Shown one piece after another: positions 9,254 through 18,106 of a DNA stretch of 64,000 nt (its first letter is position 1; the number at the start of each line of letters is the position of its first letter). Source of the DNA: Insolitispirillum peregrinum (GTDB lineage Bacteria; Pseudomonadota; Alphaproteobacteria; Rhodospirillales; Rhodospirillaceae); assembly GCF_042665255.1 (NCBI RefSeq), contig NZ_JBHTCD010000015.1. One strand, 5' to 3'. The translations under genes and the position numbers were made by a program. The notes below the pieces were generated by a model. That model was not told the DNA's origin. It saw only the letters and a list, made by a program, of their open reading frames with translations, and searched no databases.

Positions 9254-10351
9254 TTATTGCACGCTGTCGTACTTGCCGTCCTGCCACTTGTACATCACAA
9301 AGCCCGGCGACTTCAGGTTACCCTTGTCGTCAAAGCTCAGAGGGCCAACCACGGTGTCAAAGGTGTTCGACGCCATCGCCTTGCGCAGATCGGTGTACTT
9401 GACGCTGCCAGCCTTGTTGGCGGCATCGGCGAACAGCTGCATGGCGGCATAGGCGTACAGCACATAGCCTTCCGGCTCGACGCCAGCGTCACGGAATTCC
9501 TTTACCACCGCAGCCGAGTCAGCGTTCTTGCGCGGATCGGGAGCAAAGGTGAACATCACGTTGTTGGCGGCTGGACCGGCAGCGGTCACCAGTTCCGAGT
9601 TGGTCATGGTGTCACCGCTGATGACGGTCAGCTTCAGGTCAGCCTGTTCAGCCTGACGCAGCAGCAGGGCGACTTCGGTGTGATAGCCACCGTAGGCCAG
9701 CACGTCGACGCCAGCGGTCTTCAGCTTGGAAATGATGCCGGTGTAGTCCTTTTCACCAGCGGTGATCGACTCACGCAGGACCGGGGTGATGCTTTTGGCG
9801 GCCAGTTCCTTGGCGATTTCGTCGGCCAGACCCTTGCCATAGGCGCTCTTGTCGTCGAGGACGGCGACCTTTTTGCCCTGGAAATGGTCGGCAATGTAAT
9901 CGCCGCCGACCTTGCCCTGCTGGTCATCGCTGCCCATGATGCGGAAGATGTTTTTCAGGCCGCGGTCGGTCACCTTGGGGTTGGTGGAGACGGTGGCCAT
10001 CAGGATCTGGGATTCGTTGTACACGTCCGAGGCCGGGATGGTCGAGCTGGAGCACCAATGGCCGTGCATGAAGACGATCTTCTTGTTGACCATGGTGTTG
10101 GCCACAGACACCGCCTGCTTGGGATCGCAGGCATCATCCCCCACTTCGAGCTTCAGCTTCTGGCCCAGCACGCCGCCCTTGGCGTTGATGTCGGCCACCG
10201 CCTGCTCGGCACCCTTGCGGATCTGGTCCCCGTTGGAGGCATACTGACCGGTCATCGGGCCGGCAATGCCGACCGCCAGATCAGCGTGTGCAACGCCCGT
10301 CATTCCCATCAGGGCCACGCAGCACGTCGCCAGCAACGTCTTCTTGTTCAT
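9254..10351 (-). CDS. livK: Periplasmic amino acid-binding protein (LivJ/LivK family)
   Basis: Substrate-binding component that captures the amino acid in the periplasm and delivers it to LivHM. The start ATG at 10351 has a GGAGG ribosome site and gives a 365-residue precursor. Its signal peptide (MNKKTLLATCCVALMGMTGVAHA) is probably cleaved after AHA. The type I periplasmic fold is recognisable from VGIAGPMTGQYASNGDQI at the mature N-terminus and from VAVLDDKSAYGKGLADEI. It lies four bases downstream of the GntR gene, so its ribosome site sits near the end of the regulator gene. Confidence 0.93.
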   Translation of the reverse strand: MNKKTLLATCCVALMGMTGVAHADLAVGIAGPMTGQYASNGDQIRKGAEQAVADINAKGGVLGQKLKLEVGDDACDPKQAVSVANTMVNKKIVFMHGHWCSSSTIPASDVYNESQILMATVSTNPKVTDRGLKNIFRIMGSDDQQGKVGGDYIADHFQGKKVAVLDDKSAYGKGLADEIAKELAAKSITPVLRESITAGEKDYTGIISKLKTAGVDVLAYGGYHTEVALLLRQAEQADLKLTVISGDTMTNSELVTAAGPAANNVMFTFAPDPRKNADSAAVVKEFRDAGVEPEGYVLYAYAAMQLFADAANKAGSVKYTDLRKAMASNTFDTVVGPLSFDDKGNLKSPGFVMYKWQDGKYDSVQ

Positions 10352-10355
10352 CCTT

Positions 10356-11045
10356 TTAGCCTCCGCTTGGTCTGTTTGTATGAATGTAAGTGACAAGAGA
10401 TGCCCCCGCTTCGAGGACGTGGGCACGGGTTAACTGTGCGGCTGCATCGGCATCCCGGCGGCGAAAGGCCTCGAGGATGCCAACATGGCCGATGTTGGAC
10501 CGGATCGGTTCACCGGCATCAAGTGCCAGTGAGGCCCGGACATAGCGTTCCAGCTTGTCGTACAGCGACCGCAGTTCGGCCATCAGGATCGGCCGGTTGG
10601 CATCGCGATACAGGGTGGAATGGAACAGCCAGTTCAGTTCGGTGCGGGCGCCCGCCTCTTCCTGCAGCCGGAAATTGTCCATGTGGCTCCAGGCAAGGTC
10701 GAGGCTGTCAGCGGTAATGCGCAAGGCTGCCTGCTGGGCGGCAAAGCTTTCCAGGGCGGCACGAATTTCAACATATTCGGTGATTTCGTCGGATGAGAAC
10801 CCGGCGACAACGGCACCCCGGTTGCGTTCGATGGTCACCAGACCTTCGGCTTCCAGACGCTTCAGGGCTTCGCGGACGGGAATCTTGCTGACATCAAACT
10901 GGGCGGCGATTTCATCCTGTCTTAGTGGTTCTCCTGGCGGGATGCTTCCCCCGATGATGGCGCTCTTGAGTGCCTGAGCAATGTAGTCGGACGTTGTGAT
11001 CCGACTCACCTGAGGCAGGTGCAGATGGTCAAGGGAGCGGCTCAT
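10356..11045 (-). CDS. GntR-family regulator (FadR/FCD subgroup)
   Basis: Predicted DNA-binding regulator of the downstream liv operon. The N-terminal winged helix-turn-helix covers roughly residues 17-80 (QDEIAAQFDVSKIPVREALKRLEAEGLV), and an all-helical FCD ligand domain follows (ALESFAAQQAALRI and later helices). It has 229 residues, normal for the subgroup. It is the first gene of the set and ends four bases before livK, so it is probably cotranscribed with its targets. A GTATAC-centred sequence lies just upstream of its start. The ligand is unknown; an amino acid or catabolite would fit. Confidence 0.9.
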   Translation of the reverse strand: MSRSLDHLHLPQVSRITTSDYIAQALKSAIIGGSIPPGEPLRQDEIAAQFDVSKIPVREALKRLEAEGLVTIERNRGAVVAGFSSDEITEYVEIRAALESFAAQQAALRITADSLDLAWSHMDNFRLQEEAGARTELNWLFHSTLYRDANRPILMAELRSLYDKLERYVRASLALDAGEPIRSNIGHVGILEAFRRRDADAAAQLTRAHVLEAGASLVTYIHTNRPSGG

Positions 11046-11066
11046 CTGGATTCACCACCGTTTGAG

Positions 11067-11091
11067 ATATCGTATACCATATTTCGCATAC
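11067..11091 (-). promoter_or_regulatory. Candidate GntR operator upstream of the liv operon
   Basis: The stretch holds GATATCGTATACCATAT, centred on the palindrome GTATAC (11072-11077), followed by a second partial site GCATAC. It lies about 25 bases before the GntR start. FCD-type GntR regulators often bind short sites with a TATAC core, so autoregulation is plausible, but this rests on position and symmetry only. Confidence 0.4.
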
Positions 11092-11541
11092 CTCCCATGC
11101 GCCTGTAAAGATCAAACAGCCCAAGAGGGGGGCAGGGCGGCTGTTTGCATAATTTTTGCACAGAAAAAGCGCAGGTCGTAACAAAAGATACTGAAACAGG
11201 CAGCCTGCCTCCTTTCGTGGCATGCAGGGCTGCCCTGTTAAAAAATCATGGAATATCAGGAGGCTACCTTGACGGGTGGGGCTGATTGAACCCTCTGGCA
11301 TTTCGCAAATGCGAAGATGAATGGTCTGCGAATCGGCAAAAATGCCAGAGGAAAAGTCTGCGAATCGGGGGAAATGCCGAACTGCTCCGTGAAAAGCGCG
11401 CCCCAGGCCTGTGCCTGATCGCTGCGGCTCCTTTTCCTCGGAACGGTCGCAGTGTTCTGGCGCAGACTGGAGCGCGCTTTTCACGGAATCATTTGAAATT
11501 TTTGCCGTTCTTATGAACTTAAGATGGCCAGGTCGTCCTGA
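11092..11541. repeat. Intergenic region with two long inverted repeats and a direct repeat
   Basis: No convincing gene lies in this stretch between the nuclease-like gene and the GntR gene. It contains a perfect 12 bp inverted repeat (CCTCTGGCATTT at 11292-11303, complement at 11340-11351) and a direct repeat TCTGCGAATCGG (11325-11336 and 11357-11368). A perfect 16 bp inverted repeat also lies here (TCCGTGAAAAGCGCGC at 11386-11401, complement at 11472-11487). The composition is uneven. It could specify a structured RNA, terminators, or remnants of a mobile element. Confidence 0.6.
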
Positions 11542-13194
11542 TCATTTCGTTGTTTTATAGATTTCATCCACACGGGAGAACATGTCATTGCCGGATTTGA
11601 AGGTATATTCTTCTTCCATGTCAAAGCTGATATCGACTTCATCTGGTAAGTCCTTGGCATAAATCAGGCAAAGGTCGTCCAGATAGTATCTGTTGCGTTT
11701 CTTGTTGTTGAACTGGGGGCTGGTCAGTTGGGCATTGCTGAAAATGCTGGGGCCACGGTGAAATCCCCAATCCATCGTCGTGGTGGAGGAAATGGAGTAC
11801 GGGCGGGCATAGGGAGAAAAGCGGACCTTGTGCCGGGGCGGCTTCGGCTTGATTGGGCCTGCGCTGGGGGAAACCGGGGCAATATGATCAATCTGTGGGT
11901 CCAGCACGATGCCATCCCCAATATCGCCGGGGTCGCCCTGATGCTTGGCGTCGGAACGGTAGATGTTGCCTTGCAGGGAGAGCCAGTCGACCGGGACGCT
12001 GGTTTTGCTCCACAAATCGGCCTCCCTTCGTCGCAAGAGCCACTGATTGGTGACGATGATCAGGGCCTTCATTTCCTGCGTGAAGGACATGGCGTTGAAA
12101 TTCTTGCTCAGGTACTCGCCATCAATGTCAACAGGGCCACCATTCTCGTTCTGCACGCACCCTTTCAGCAAGCCTTTCAGGGCCAGATAGTCGAGCACTT
12201 CATAGGGGCGGCTGTGGCGGGGAGGCAGGGCATAAATTTTTCTCTGGTCGAACTGCTTGATTTTCTTGGCAAAGCGGAAATCAGAAATCAGATCCTCGCG
12301 GAAGGGGGTCAGACCGAGGACCCCGCTGGAATCAACACTCGTCCTGCTTGTGTAATGGGTGTCCAGCAAGGCCCACAGTTTGCCGCTGTCAACGGTAACA
12401 GAGGGAGCTTTGGGAATCATGACGCTCTGAGTGACGTTGCCCTGATGGGTGCCGATGTTGGTCAGCAACGGGACGACAGGCATGCTGTTGCTGGGGGCTC
12501 TGGCGAACAAGGCCGTCCGGATTGCTTCATGCAAAGTGCGAGGGGTTGCGTAATAGGTTGCAAAATTGGCTTTCAGTGCGGCGGCGTTGCCCTGCAACCA
12601 GGTGCCGACCAGCGTGGAGAGTGTGTTGCCGTTTTTCTGTATGGCATCGGCGGTGAACAGATCGGACAGTTGAAAATTGATGCTCTGACCGTTCAGCCCG
12701 GTCGGGATACGAGGGTCAAGGCCGTCGTTGTAGGTGCAGGTAATTTTACAGATCGAAAAGCCGGGGGCCTTGGACAGTTCGCTTTCGAACTGCGTTTTCC
12801 ACTGCGACAGGTTGGTTTCGGTGCGCATGGGGACCAGGTTTTTGCAGCAGCGCGGCCCACCGCAGGAATCGGCAATCAAGTGACCGGACTGGGTACCGGG
12901 ACGGTGGTAATCATGCAATAGATCATGCGGATGATAACCGTCGTAATATTCCCATGACGGCGACCAGAAGGCGATGGAATGGGTGGTGTTGTGGACATCT
13001 TTGCGGGTGCAGGTGCCGCAGGGCTGGATTGACCCGCTGTGGTACGATGACAGAATGGCAAACACCCCATTGGGACGCTCGCGCAGCTCCTGCCTGAGTT
13101 CGGTGACGGTCGTGCCATCGACCGTCTTGAGCAGGGTCTGGGTATAGCTGGCCGTTGTAATATCATAGGCGATATACAGGCAGGCTCGCGTCAT
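11542..13194 (-). CDS. Orphan 550-residue protein with nuclease-like motifs
   Basis: Not a protein I can name. Residues about 95-165 resemble the DNA/RNA non-specific endonuclease domain found in bacterial toxins: GHLIADSCGGP (His105), NLVPM (Asn119), then spaced Asn128 and Trp132 followed by a beta-rich stretch. Near the C-terminus a second HNH-like pattern is visible: QIDHIAPVS (Asp436, His437), SNAQL near 486 and NNKKRNR near 496. About 45 residues of proline- and arginine-rich sequence lie inside that motif. Several cysteines flank the first motif (CGTC, CGGPRCCKN). No signal peptide or membrane segment is seen. The ATG at 13194 has a CGGAGA ribosome site. Both domain calls are pattern-based inferences; no immunity-like partner was found beside it. 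Confidence 0.6.
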   Translation of the reverse strand: MTRACLYIAYDITTASYTQTLLKTVDGTTVTELRQELRERPNGVFAILSSYHSGSIQPCGTCTRKDVHNTTHSIAFWSPSWEYYDGYHPHDLLHDYHRPGTQSGHLIADSCGGPRCCKNLVPMRTETNLSQWKTQFESELSKAPGFSICKITCTYNDGLDPRIPTGLNGQSINFQLSDLFTADAIQKNGNTLSTLVGTWLQGNAAALKANFATYYATPRTLHEAIRTALFARAPSNSMPVVPLLTNIGTHQGNVTQSVMIPKAPSVTVDSGKLWALLDTHYTSRTSVDSSGVLGLTPFREDLISDFRFAKKIKQFDQRKIYALPPRHSRPYEVLDYLALKGLLKGCVQNENGGPVDIDGEYLSKNFNAMSFTQEMKALIIVTNQWLLRRREADLWSKTSVPVDWLSLQGNIYRSDAKHQGDPGDIGDGIVLDPQIDHIAPVSPSAGPIKPKPPRHKVRFSPYARPYSISSTTTMDWGFHRGPSIFSNAQLTSPQFNNKKRNRYYLDDLCLIYAKDLPDEVDISFDMEEEYTFKSGNDMFSRVDEIYKTTK

Positions 13195-13316
13195 CGGGCG
13201 TCTCCGGGTGTGGTGGGAAAGGCCATGATAGGCGATCCGGAGGTTGCCGTGCTCTGTTCTCTGCGGGGTGTGTCTTTATGGAATTACTTCTTTACCGATA
13301 GTCCGGGCCACAGGGC

Positions 13317-14771
13317 TCAGACCATCAGGCTCAGGACAACCATCCACACCGCGACCACCACCGAACCACTCAGAACAAAGCGGCCATTCCAGTCACGGCC
13401 AACGACTTTGGTCGAAACGCCGGACTGGCGGGCGATGCTGAGGGTGGCGGCTCCGACCGGGGTGGTGCAGGCAGACAAGGCCCAGGCTCCCATCAGGCCG
13501 CTGGTCAGCACCAGCGGGTGAATGCCGTGGGCGGCCAGCCCCGACAGGCCGTTGCCGATCAGGGTGGCGGAAACGATCTGCGGCACGCCATAGCGGGCCG
13601 CCACCATCATGCCCCACACCAGCGCAATGGTCAGCAGGATCGGCGGCAGGGCGACATGGGCCAGCAGATCGGCAATGGTCGAGGGCGTCAGGTATGCGGC
13701 AGCCACTGCGCCGAAAAAGGTCGCGCCCCCCAGAACGGCAAACTCGGTGCGAAAGGCGGGCATCGAGATTTCCAGCCGCCGCGCCAGTCGGCGGGTGGCC
13801 AGAACCGGCGCCAACAGCGGGCTGCTGCGCCATGCCTGCACCGCCAGCCACAGCCAGGCGCTGAGCGGCACCACCACCATCGCGGAAATGACCGGACGGA
13901 TATCCAGCAGCCATGCCATGCCGAGCACGGCGGTGATGACGCTGCCGACCAGCAGCACCAACTGCCCCATCGGAGCCCACGACGGAGGCACCGCCGGCTT
14001 GGGCAGCGGGGTGGTGATGGTGCCGCGCAGGCCGGGGGGGAAGGTCAGGCGGTCAATCGCCCAGCCCAGCAGCAGCAGCAGGACGGTCAGCACCCCTTGC
14101 ACCGGCAACAGGTGGGCCAGATCAACACCGGGAATGGCGGCCTGCATGACGGCAAAGGACACTGACAACGGCGACCAGACGGTCATCATGGCAAAGCCCT
14201 GCAACAGGGCGGTCATCATCCGTTGCTTGCGAATGTCGGCGATCCGCTGGTCGCCGCCAGCGGCGTCGAGGGTGTTGCCACGCTGGACCATCACTCCCAA
14301 CAGGGTGAGGACGCCAAAGTTCAGGATCACCGCAATCAGGTGGCTGCCGACCGACAGCACGGTATAGCGCCGTCCGGGGGGTTGGCGGACCATCACATCC
14401 CCGCATCGCTGGATCAGCGGCGAGGTTTCTGCCGCATCACGCAACAGGCTGACGGCGGCAAACAGGCCAATGACAAAGGCTGCCGAGTTCAGCCCGTGCA
14501 TTACCACCGCGCCGCCATGGGGGTGAAGGAGCAGAGTCCCGACGGTCGCCACCCCGCAAAAAGCCAGCATGATGTGGCCCCCGCGCGTCAGCGCCACCGC
14601 CTCCAAAAGCATGAAGACCACCGTTGCGGCAGCAGCGGCGGTCCTGGCAGCGGGCAGGGCGGTGAACTCGCCGACGATGGCGGCGATGATGATCACCACC
14701 ACTGCCACCGTCGAACAAATCAGACGAACACGAACAAGACCTGCCATGGCAGGCGCAGAAGACGAAGACAT
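13317..14771 (-). CDS. Multi-pass membrane transporter (ion transporter superfamily-like)
   Basis: Hydrophobic 484-residue protein with about eleven or twelve predicted membrane segments. Two halves are separated by a basic linker (around ATRRLARRLEISMPAF). A CTTPVGAATL stretch near the C-terminus resembles the re-entrant loops of anion and citrate carriers. I chose the ATG at 14771, two bases after the stop of the upstream oxidoreductase gene, so the two are almost certainly one operon. The substrate is unknown; the pairing suggests an amine or amino acid consumed by the oxidoreductase. It could equally be an exporter. Confidence 0.7.
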   Translation of the reverse strand: MSSSSAPAMAGLVRVRLICSTVAVVVIIIAAIVGEFTALPAARTAAAAATVVFMLLEAVALTRGGHIMLAFCGVATVGTLLLHPHGGAVVMHGLNSAAFVIGLFAAVSLLRDAAETSPLIQRCGDVMVRQPPGRRYTVLSVGSHLIAVILNFGVLTLLGVMVQRGNTLDAAGGDQRIADIRKQRMMTALLQGFAMMTVWSPLSVSFAVMQAAIPGVDLAHLLPVQGVLTVLLLLLGWAIDRLTFPPGLRGTITTPLPKPAVPPSWAPMGQLVLLVGSVITAVLGMAWLLDIRPVISAMVVVPLSAWLWLAVQAWRSSPLLAPVLATRRLARRLEISMPAFRTEFAVLGGATFFGAVAAAYLTPSTIADLLAHVALPPILLTIALVWGMMVAARYGVPQIVSATLIGNGLSGLAAHGIHPLVLTSGLMGAWALSACTTPVGAATLSIARQSGVSTKVVGRDWNGRFVLSGSVVVAVWMVVLSLMV

Positions 14772-14773
14772 GT

Positions 14774-16063
14774 TTAGAATGTGACCGGCATCAGATGAGA
14801 CACTTGGGCACCCAAGGAATAAAAGGCTTCCTGAGCTTTCTGCCACTTGGCATCATGCGGGTCGGTCAGCGGCAAGGGCAAGTCTTCCGCGCCCTTTCTC
14901 CCCAGAATATGGTCGGCAATTTCACGTCCGAACACCGTGCCGGGCGAAATGCCACGGCCATTGTAACCGCTGAAGCTGATCACGTTCTCCGCCAGCCGGT
15001 GGAACCGGGGCAGGTTGTCGGCGGTCAGGCCGATCTTGCCGTACCATTCTGCTTCGAATTCGACATTCGCCAGCGACGGATAGATCGCCGCCAGTGCCCG
15101 TTTGGCCCAGGCGCGATGGACCGCGTGACCGGTTCCGGCAAAGGACCCGACGCTGCCGATCACCATCCGCCCGGCATGATCCAGCCGATAGGAATGCAGC
15201 ACCGAACGGGTATCCCAGCAGCCTTGCCGCTCGGGCAGAATCCCGGCCAGTTGTTCGGTGGACAGTGGACGGGTGGCACAGTTGAAATAGGGCAGGTGAA
15301 CCTGTTCCTGCCGCAGGGCGGGCCACGGGCCATCCATGCGGGTATAGGCATCGCTGGCCATCACCACCCACGGGGCGGTGACACTGCCGCTGGCAGTGCG
15401 GGCGGTCCAGTTGCTTCCGCTGCGCTCGACCGCCAGCACCGGGGTGCCGGTGAAAATCCGGGCGCCTGCGGCAAGGGCGGCTTTGGCCAGCCCGCGCACA
15501 TAGGCCAGCGGCTGAATGGTCCCGGCCCGCTTGTCCCACAGCGCCCCGGTGTAGACCGATGTGCCCAGTTTGGCGGTGGCATCGCTGGCGTTGAGCAGAA
15601 CCACCGGCGCTCCCAGCCCCTGCCATTCGGCCTCGCGCTGTTGCAGTTCTTCGAGGCCCTTTTGCCCGACGGCGCAGTGCAGGGTGCCAACCGGTTCGGC
15701 TTCGCAGGGAATGCCGTACTTGTTGATCACGCCATAGACGTACTGCGGGCCATCCCCCAGCGCGGTCAGCAGGCGCTGGCCATAATCGGTCCCCAGCGTT
15801 CTGGTCAGATCGCTGGGCATCACCCACATGCCGGCATTGACCAGACCGACGTTCCGCCCGGCTCCGCCATAGCCGACCTCAACGGCTTCCAGCACGACGG
15901 CTTTCACGCCGTTTTCGGCCAGATGCAGGGCGGCAGAGCAGCCGGTGAAGCCGCCTCCGACAATGATGACATCGGCGGTCAGTGACGCGGTGAGGGACGA
16001 GGTTTGCGGGGCGGCCGGGGCTGACATTTCCCACAGGCCATGGGAATGGGGATCGTTGAGCAT
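14774..16063 (-). CDS. FAD-dependent amine/amino acid oxidoreductase (PuuB-like)
   Basis: DAO-superfamily flavoenzyme. The N-terminal NDPHSHGLWEMSAP is typical of gamma-glutamylputrescine oxidase-like proteins. The dinucleotide-binding motif VIIVGGGFTGCSAALHLAE starts near residue 33, and GGAGRNVGLVNAG follows. The C-terminal FSGYNGRGISPGTVFGREIA matches the FAD-contacting end of the family, and the 429-residue length is normal. It would oxidise a secondary or primary amine to an imine with hydrogen peroxide production; the true substrate is not visible. It is followed directly by a transporter gene and is divergent from the Bax-like gene. Confidence 0.88.
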   Translation of the reverse strand: MLNDPHSHGLWEMSAPAAPQTSSLTASLTADVIIVGGGFTGCSAALHLAENGVKAVVLEAVEVGYGGAGRNVGLVNAGMWVMPSDLTRTLGTDYGQRLLTALGDGPQYVYGVINKYGIPCEAEPVGTLHCAVGQKGLEELQQREAEWQGLGAPVVLLNASDATAKLGTSVYTGALWDKRAGTIQPLAYVRGLAKAALAAGARIFTGTPVLAVERSGSNWTARTASGSVTAPWVVMASDAYTRMDGPWPALRQEQVHLPYFNCATRPLSTEQLAGILPERQGCWDTRSVLHSYRLDHAGRMVIGSVGSFAGTGHAVHRAWAKRALAAIYPSLANVEFEAEWYGKIGLTADNLPRFHRLAENVISFSGYNGRGISPGTVFGREIADHILGRKGAEDLPLPLTDPHDAKWQKAQEAFYSLGAQVSHLMPVTF

Positions 16064-16294
16064 GGGGCGGCACTCTTTTGTGGTATCACCGACGCTTCAG
16101 GTGACCGGAACAGTGTGTCTTGCTGTGCAGCATGATGCCAAGCGACCTTTGTGCAACAGGTTATTCGCGGATGGAATGGGGCATGCCGTTTATCGTCAGA
16201 CTGATGGAAAAACGCCTGTGGACCATCTTCAGACTTTGTTTAGGGTCATTCCCGTACAAGGGGAGACTGCCCTGAAACCATCCGGACTGTTGCC

Positions 16295-17374
16295 GTGCCG
16301 AAAACGCCGCCGTTAACCAAAGGGACTCTCGCCGGTTTGGCCTTTATCTGGGCCAATACGGCCTTGCTGTACGGGGCGACGGTGCCTGACCTGTTGCACC
16401 GGACACTGGTTCCGGCGGTGGGGGGCGAGATTGCCAGCAAGGTTAGTGGTGCCGTGCCCCAGCCGTTGCCGTTGCTGGCGCGCCTGTTGGGCATTGCCGC
16501 CTTGCCGCCGCGCGCCCCGATCATTGATACCGTCCCGGCATCGGATCGGGTTTCGGCCCAGATGAGCGCCGAAATGGTGCGGGCCCTGTATCGGGACCTT
16601 GGCTATGGTCTGTATGATGTCATCCGCGATGACCAGCCGGTGCCGCGCGTTTTTCTGGCCTCGATCCCGGATGATCTGAGCGTTCTGCGGGACTCGGCGT
16701 TCCGCAAGAGTTTGTTCCTGCGCACCCTGTTGCCGTTGATCCTGCGGGTGAACGAAGAAATCAACGCCGACCGTGAACGGGTCGAAGTGATCTTGCAGCA
16801 GAAAAAGACCACCGGCCATTTCCGCGCCTATGAACAGCACTGGCTGGACGGCAAGGTGCGGGAATACGGGCTGGCCCCCGGCGAGTACAAGGCGCTGTTG
16901 ACCCGGCTGGACGTGGTGCCGCCGTCGTTGGCACTGGCGCAGGCCGCCGAGGAGTCGGGCTGGGGGACATCCCGTTTTGCCCGCACCGGCAATGCGCTGT
17001 TCGGGCAGTGGACGTGGAACCGCAGCAAGGGCATGACGCCACAGGATGCTGCCCCCGGCACATCGCATGCGGTGAAAAGCTTTCCGAGTCTGTTGCTGGC
17101 GGTGAAGGCCTATGCCCACAACCTTAATACCCATCGCGCCTATGCGCCGTTCCGGCAGGAACGGGCGGCTGTGCGCGAACGGGGGGAGGCGGTGCGTGGG
17201 TATACTCTGGCCAACACCCTGCACCGTTATTCTGAACGCGGGACCGCCTATGTCGATACCTTGCACGATTTGATGCGCGGCAACAATCTGCCCGCCCTTG
17301 ATGATGCCCGGCTGTCCTCGACGCCGCTGGAAATGGCCAGTCTGGAAGAACGCCCGCAGCCGACCAAACGCTGA
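16295..17374 (+). CDS. Bax-like glucosaminidase-domain protein
   Basis: Predicted peptidoglycan hydrolase. The GTG at 16295 gives 359 residues, starting with a short basic region and a hydrophobic segment (AGLAFIWANTALLYGATV) that may anchor or export it. The C-terminal half, from about residue 200, holds the glucosaminidase fold with VPPSLALAQAAEESGWG (catalytic Glu in EESGWG) and NALFGQWTWN, as in Bax and FlgJ. The YAHNLNTHRAYAPFR segment is also family-typical. It stands alone and converges with ygjP six bases downstream. Which bond it cleaves is inferred from the family only. Confidence 0.85.
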   Translation: MPKTPPLTKGTLAGLAFIWANTALLYGATVPDLLHRTLVPAVGGEIASKVSGAVPQPLPLLARLLGIAALPPRAPIIDTVPASDRVSAQMSAEMVRALYRDLGYGLYDVIRDDQPVPRVFLASIPDDLSVLRDSAFRKSLFLRTLLPLILRVNEEINADRERVEVILQQKKTTGHFRAYEQHWLDGKVREYGLAPGEYKALLTRLDVVPPSLALAQAAEESGWGTSRFARTGNALFGQWTWNRSKGMTPQDAAPGTSHAVKSFPSLLLAVKAYAHNLNTHRAYAPFRQERAAVRERGEAVRGYTLANTLHRYSERGTAYVDTLHDLMRGNNLPALDDARLSSTPLEMASLEERPQPTKR

Positions 17375-17380
17375 GGGTGT

Positions 17381-18085
17381 TCACCCATAGCGATGCAGGC
17401 GGCTGCCATGATCTTTCAGCCAGCGTTCGTCCGCCGCATAATCCCCGGCGAGGTCCGCCACCAGTGCCCAGAAGCGGGGCGAGTGGTTCAGCTCGACCAG
17501 ATGGGCGACTTCGTGGGCGACGACATAGGACAGAACGGGTTCCGGGGCCAGCACCAGCCGCCACGAAAAGGTCATGTCGCCGTGGCTGTTACAGCTTCCC
17601 CAGCGGCTGCGCACATCCCGAAACGAGACCCGGTTCAGCCGTCGGCCCAGTTGTGAGGCCAGTCGGTGCGCGCGCGGGGTAATTTCATCCTCAGCCCGCC
17701 GGATCAGGTAATCACGGACGCGACGCGGCAAATGTTCCGGCTGGCCGCTGACCCACAGAACCCCGTCCTCGGCCCAGACACCACGCCGGGCTTCGGGGGC
17801 CGGGCAGATGCGATGGGGCTGGCCGAGCAGGGGGATTTCTGCTCCGGCGGCAAAGGGGATGCGTGGGGGCAGAGCCGCCAGCCGGGTTTGCACCCAGGCG
17901 CGTTTGTCCTGCACAAACCCCAGCGCCACCCGCCGCGAGATGCCGGGCGGGTGGACCACCACCACCCGGTCGCGCAACCCGTCCACCCGCATCGACAGGC
18001 GGCGGGCGGTGGCGGACAGCTTCAGCTCGATGGCGATCTGTCTGCCGTTGCCAAGATCAAGCATCAGGGGTGAGGGGGAGGGCAC
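17381..18085 (-). CDS. ygjP: YgjP-like metal-dependent hydrolase (DUF45)
   Basis: Small zinc metallopeptidase-like protein. The HExxH motif lies in VVAHEVAHLVELNHSPRFW, with the third metal ligand expected in that HSPRFW segment. The preceding RWGSCNSHGDMTFSWRLVLAP is diagnostic of the family. At 234 residues it is of normal length. It lies 21 bases after the ycgN-like gene on the same strand, so they may be cotranscribed. The physiological substrate of this family is poorly known. Confidence 0.9.
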   Translation of the reverse strand: MPSPSPLMLDLGNGRQIAIELKLSATARRLSMRVDGLRDRVVVVHPPGISRRVALGFVQDKRAWVQTRLAALPPRIPFAAGAEIPLLGQPHRICPAPEARRGVWAEDGVLWVSGQPEHLPRRVRDYLIRRAEDEITPRAHRLASQLGRRLNRVSFRDVRSRWGSCNSHGDMTFSWRLVLAPEPVLSYVVAHEVAHLVELNHSPRFWALVADLAGDYAADERWLKDHGSRLHRYG

Positions 18086-18106
18086 CGGAAAACCTCGTGT
18101 CAGGGG

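Noticed and set aside
11029..11484. Minus-strand 151-codon frame upstream of the GntR gene, considered as an immunity partner for the nuclease-like protein
   Set aside because: It runs through the inverted repeats, overlaps the GntR start, and its sequence does not look like a protein.
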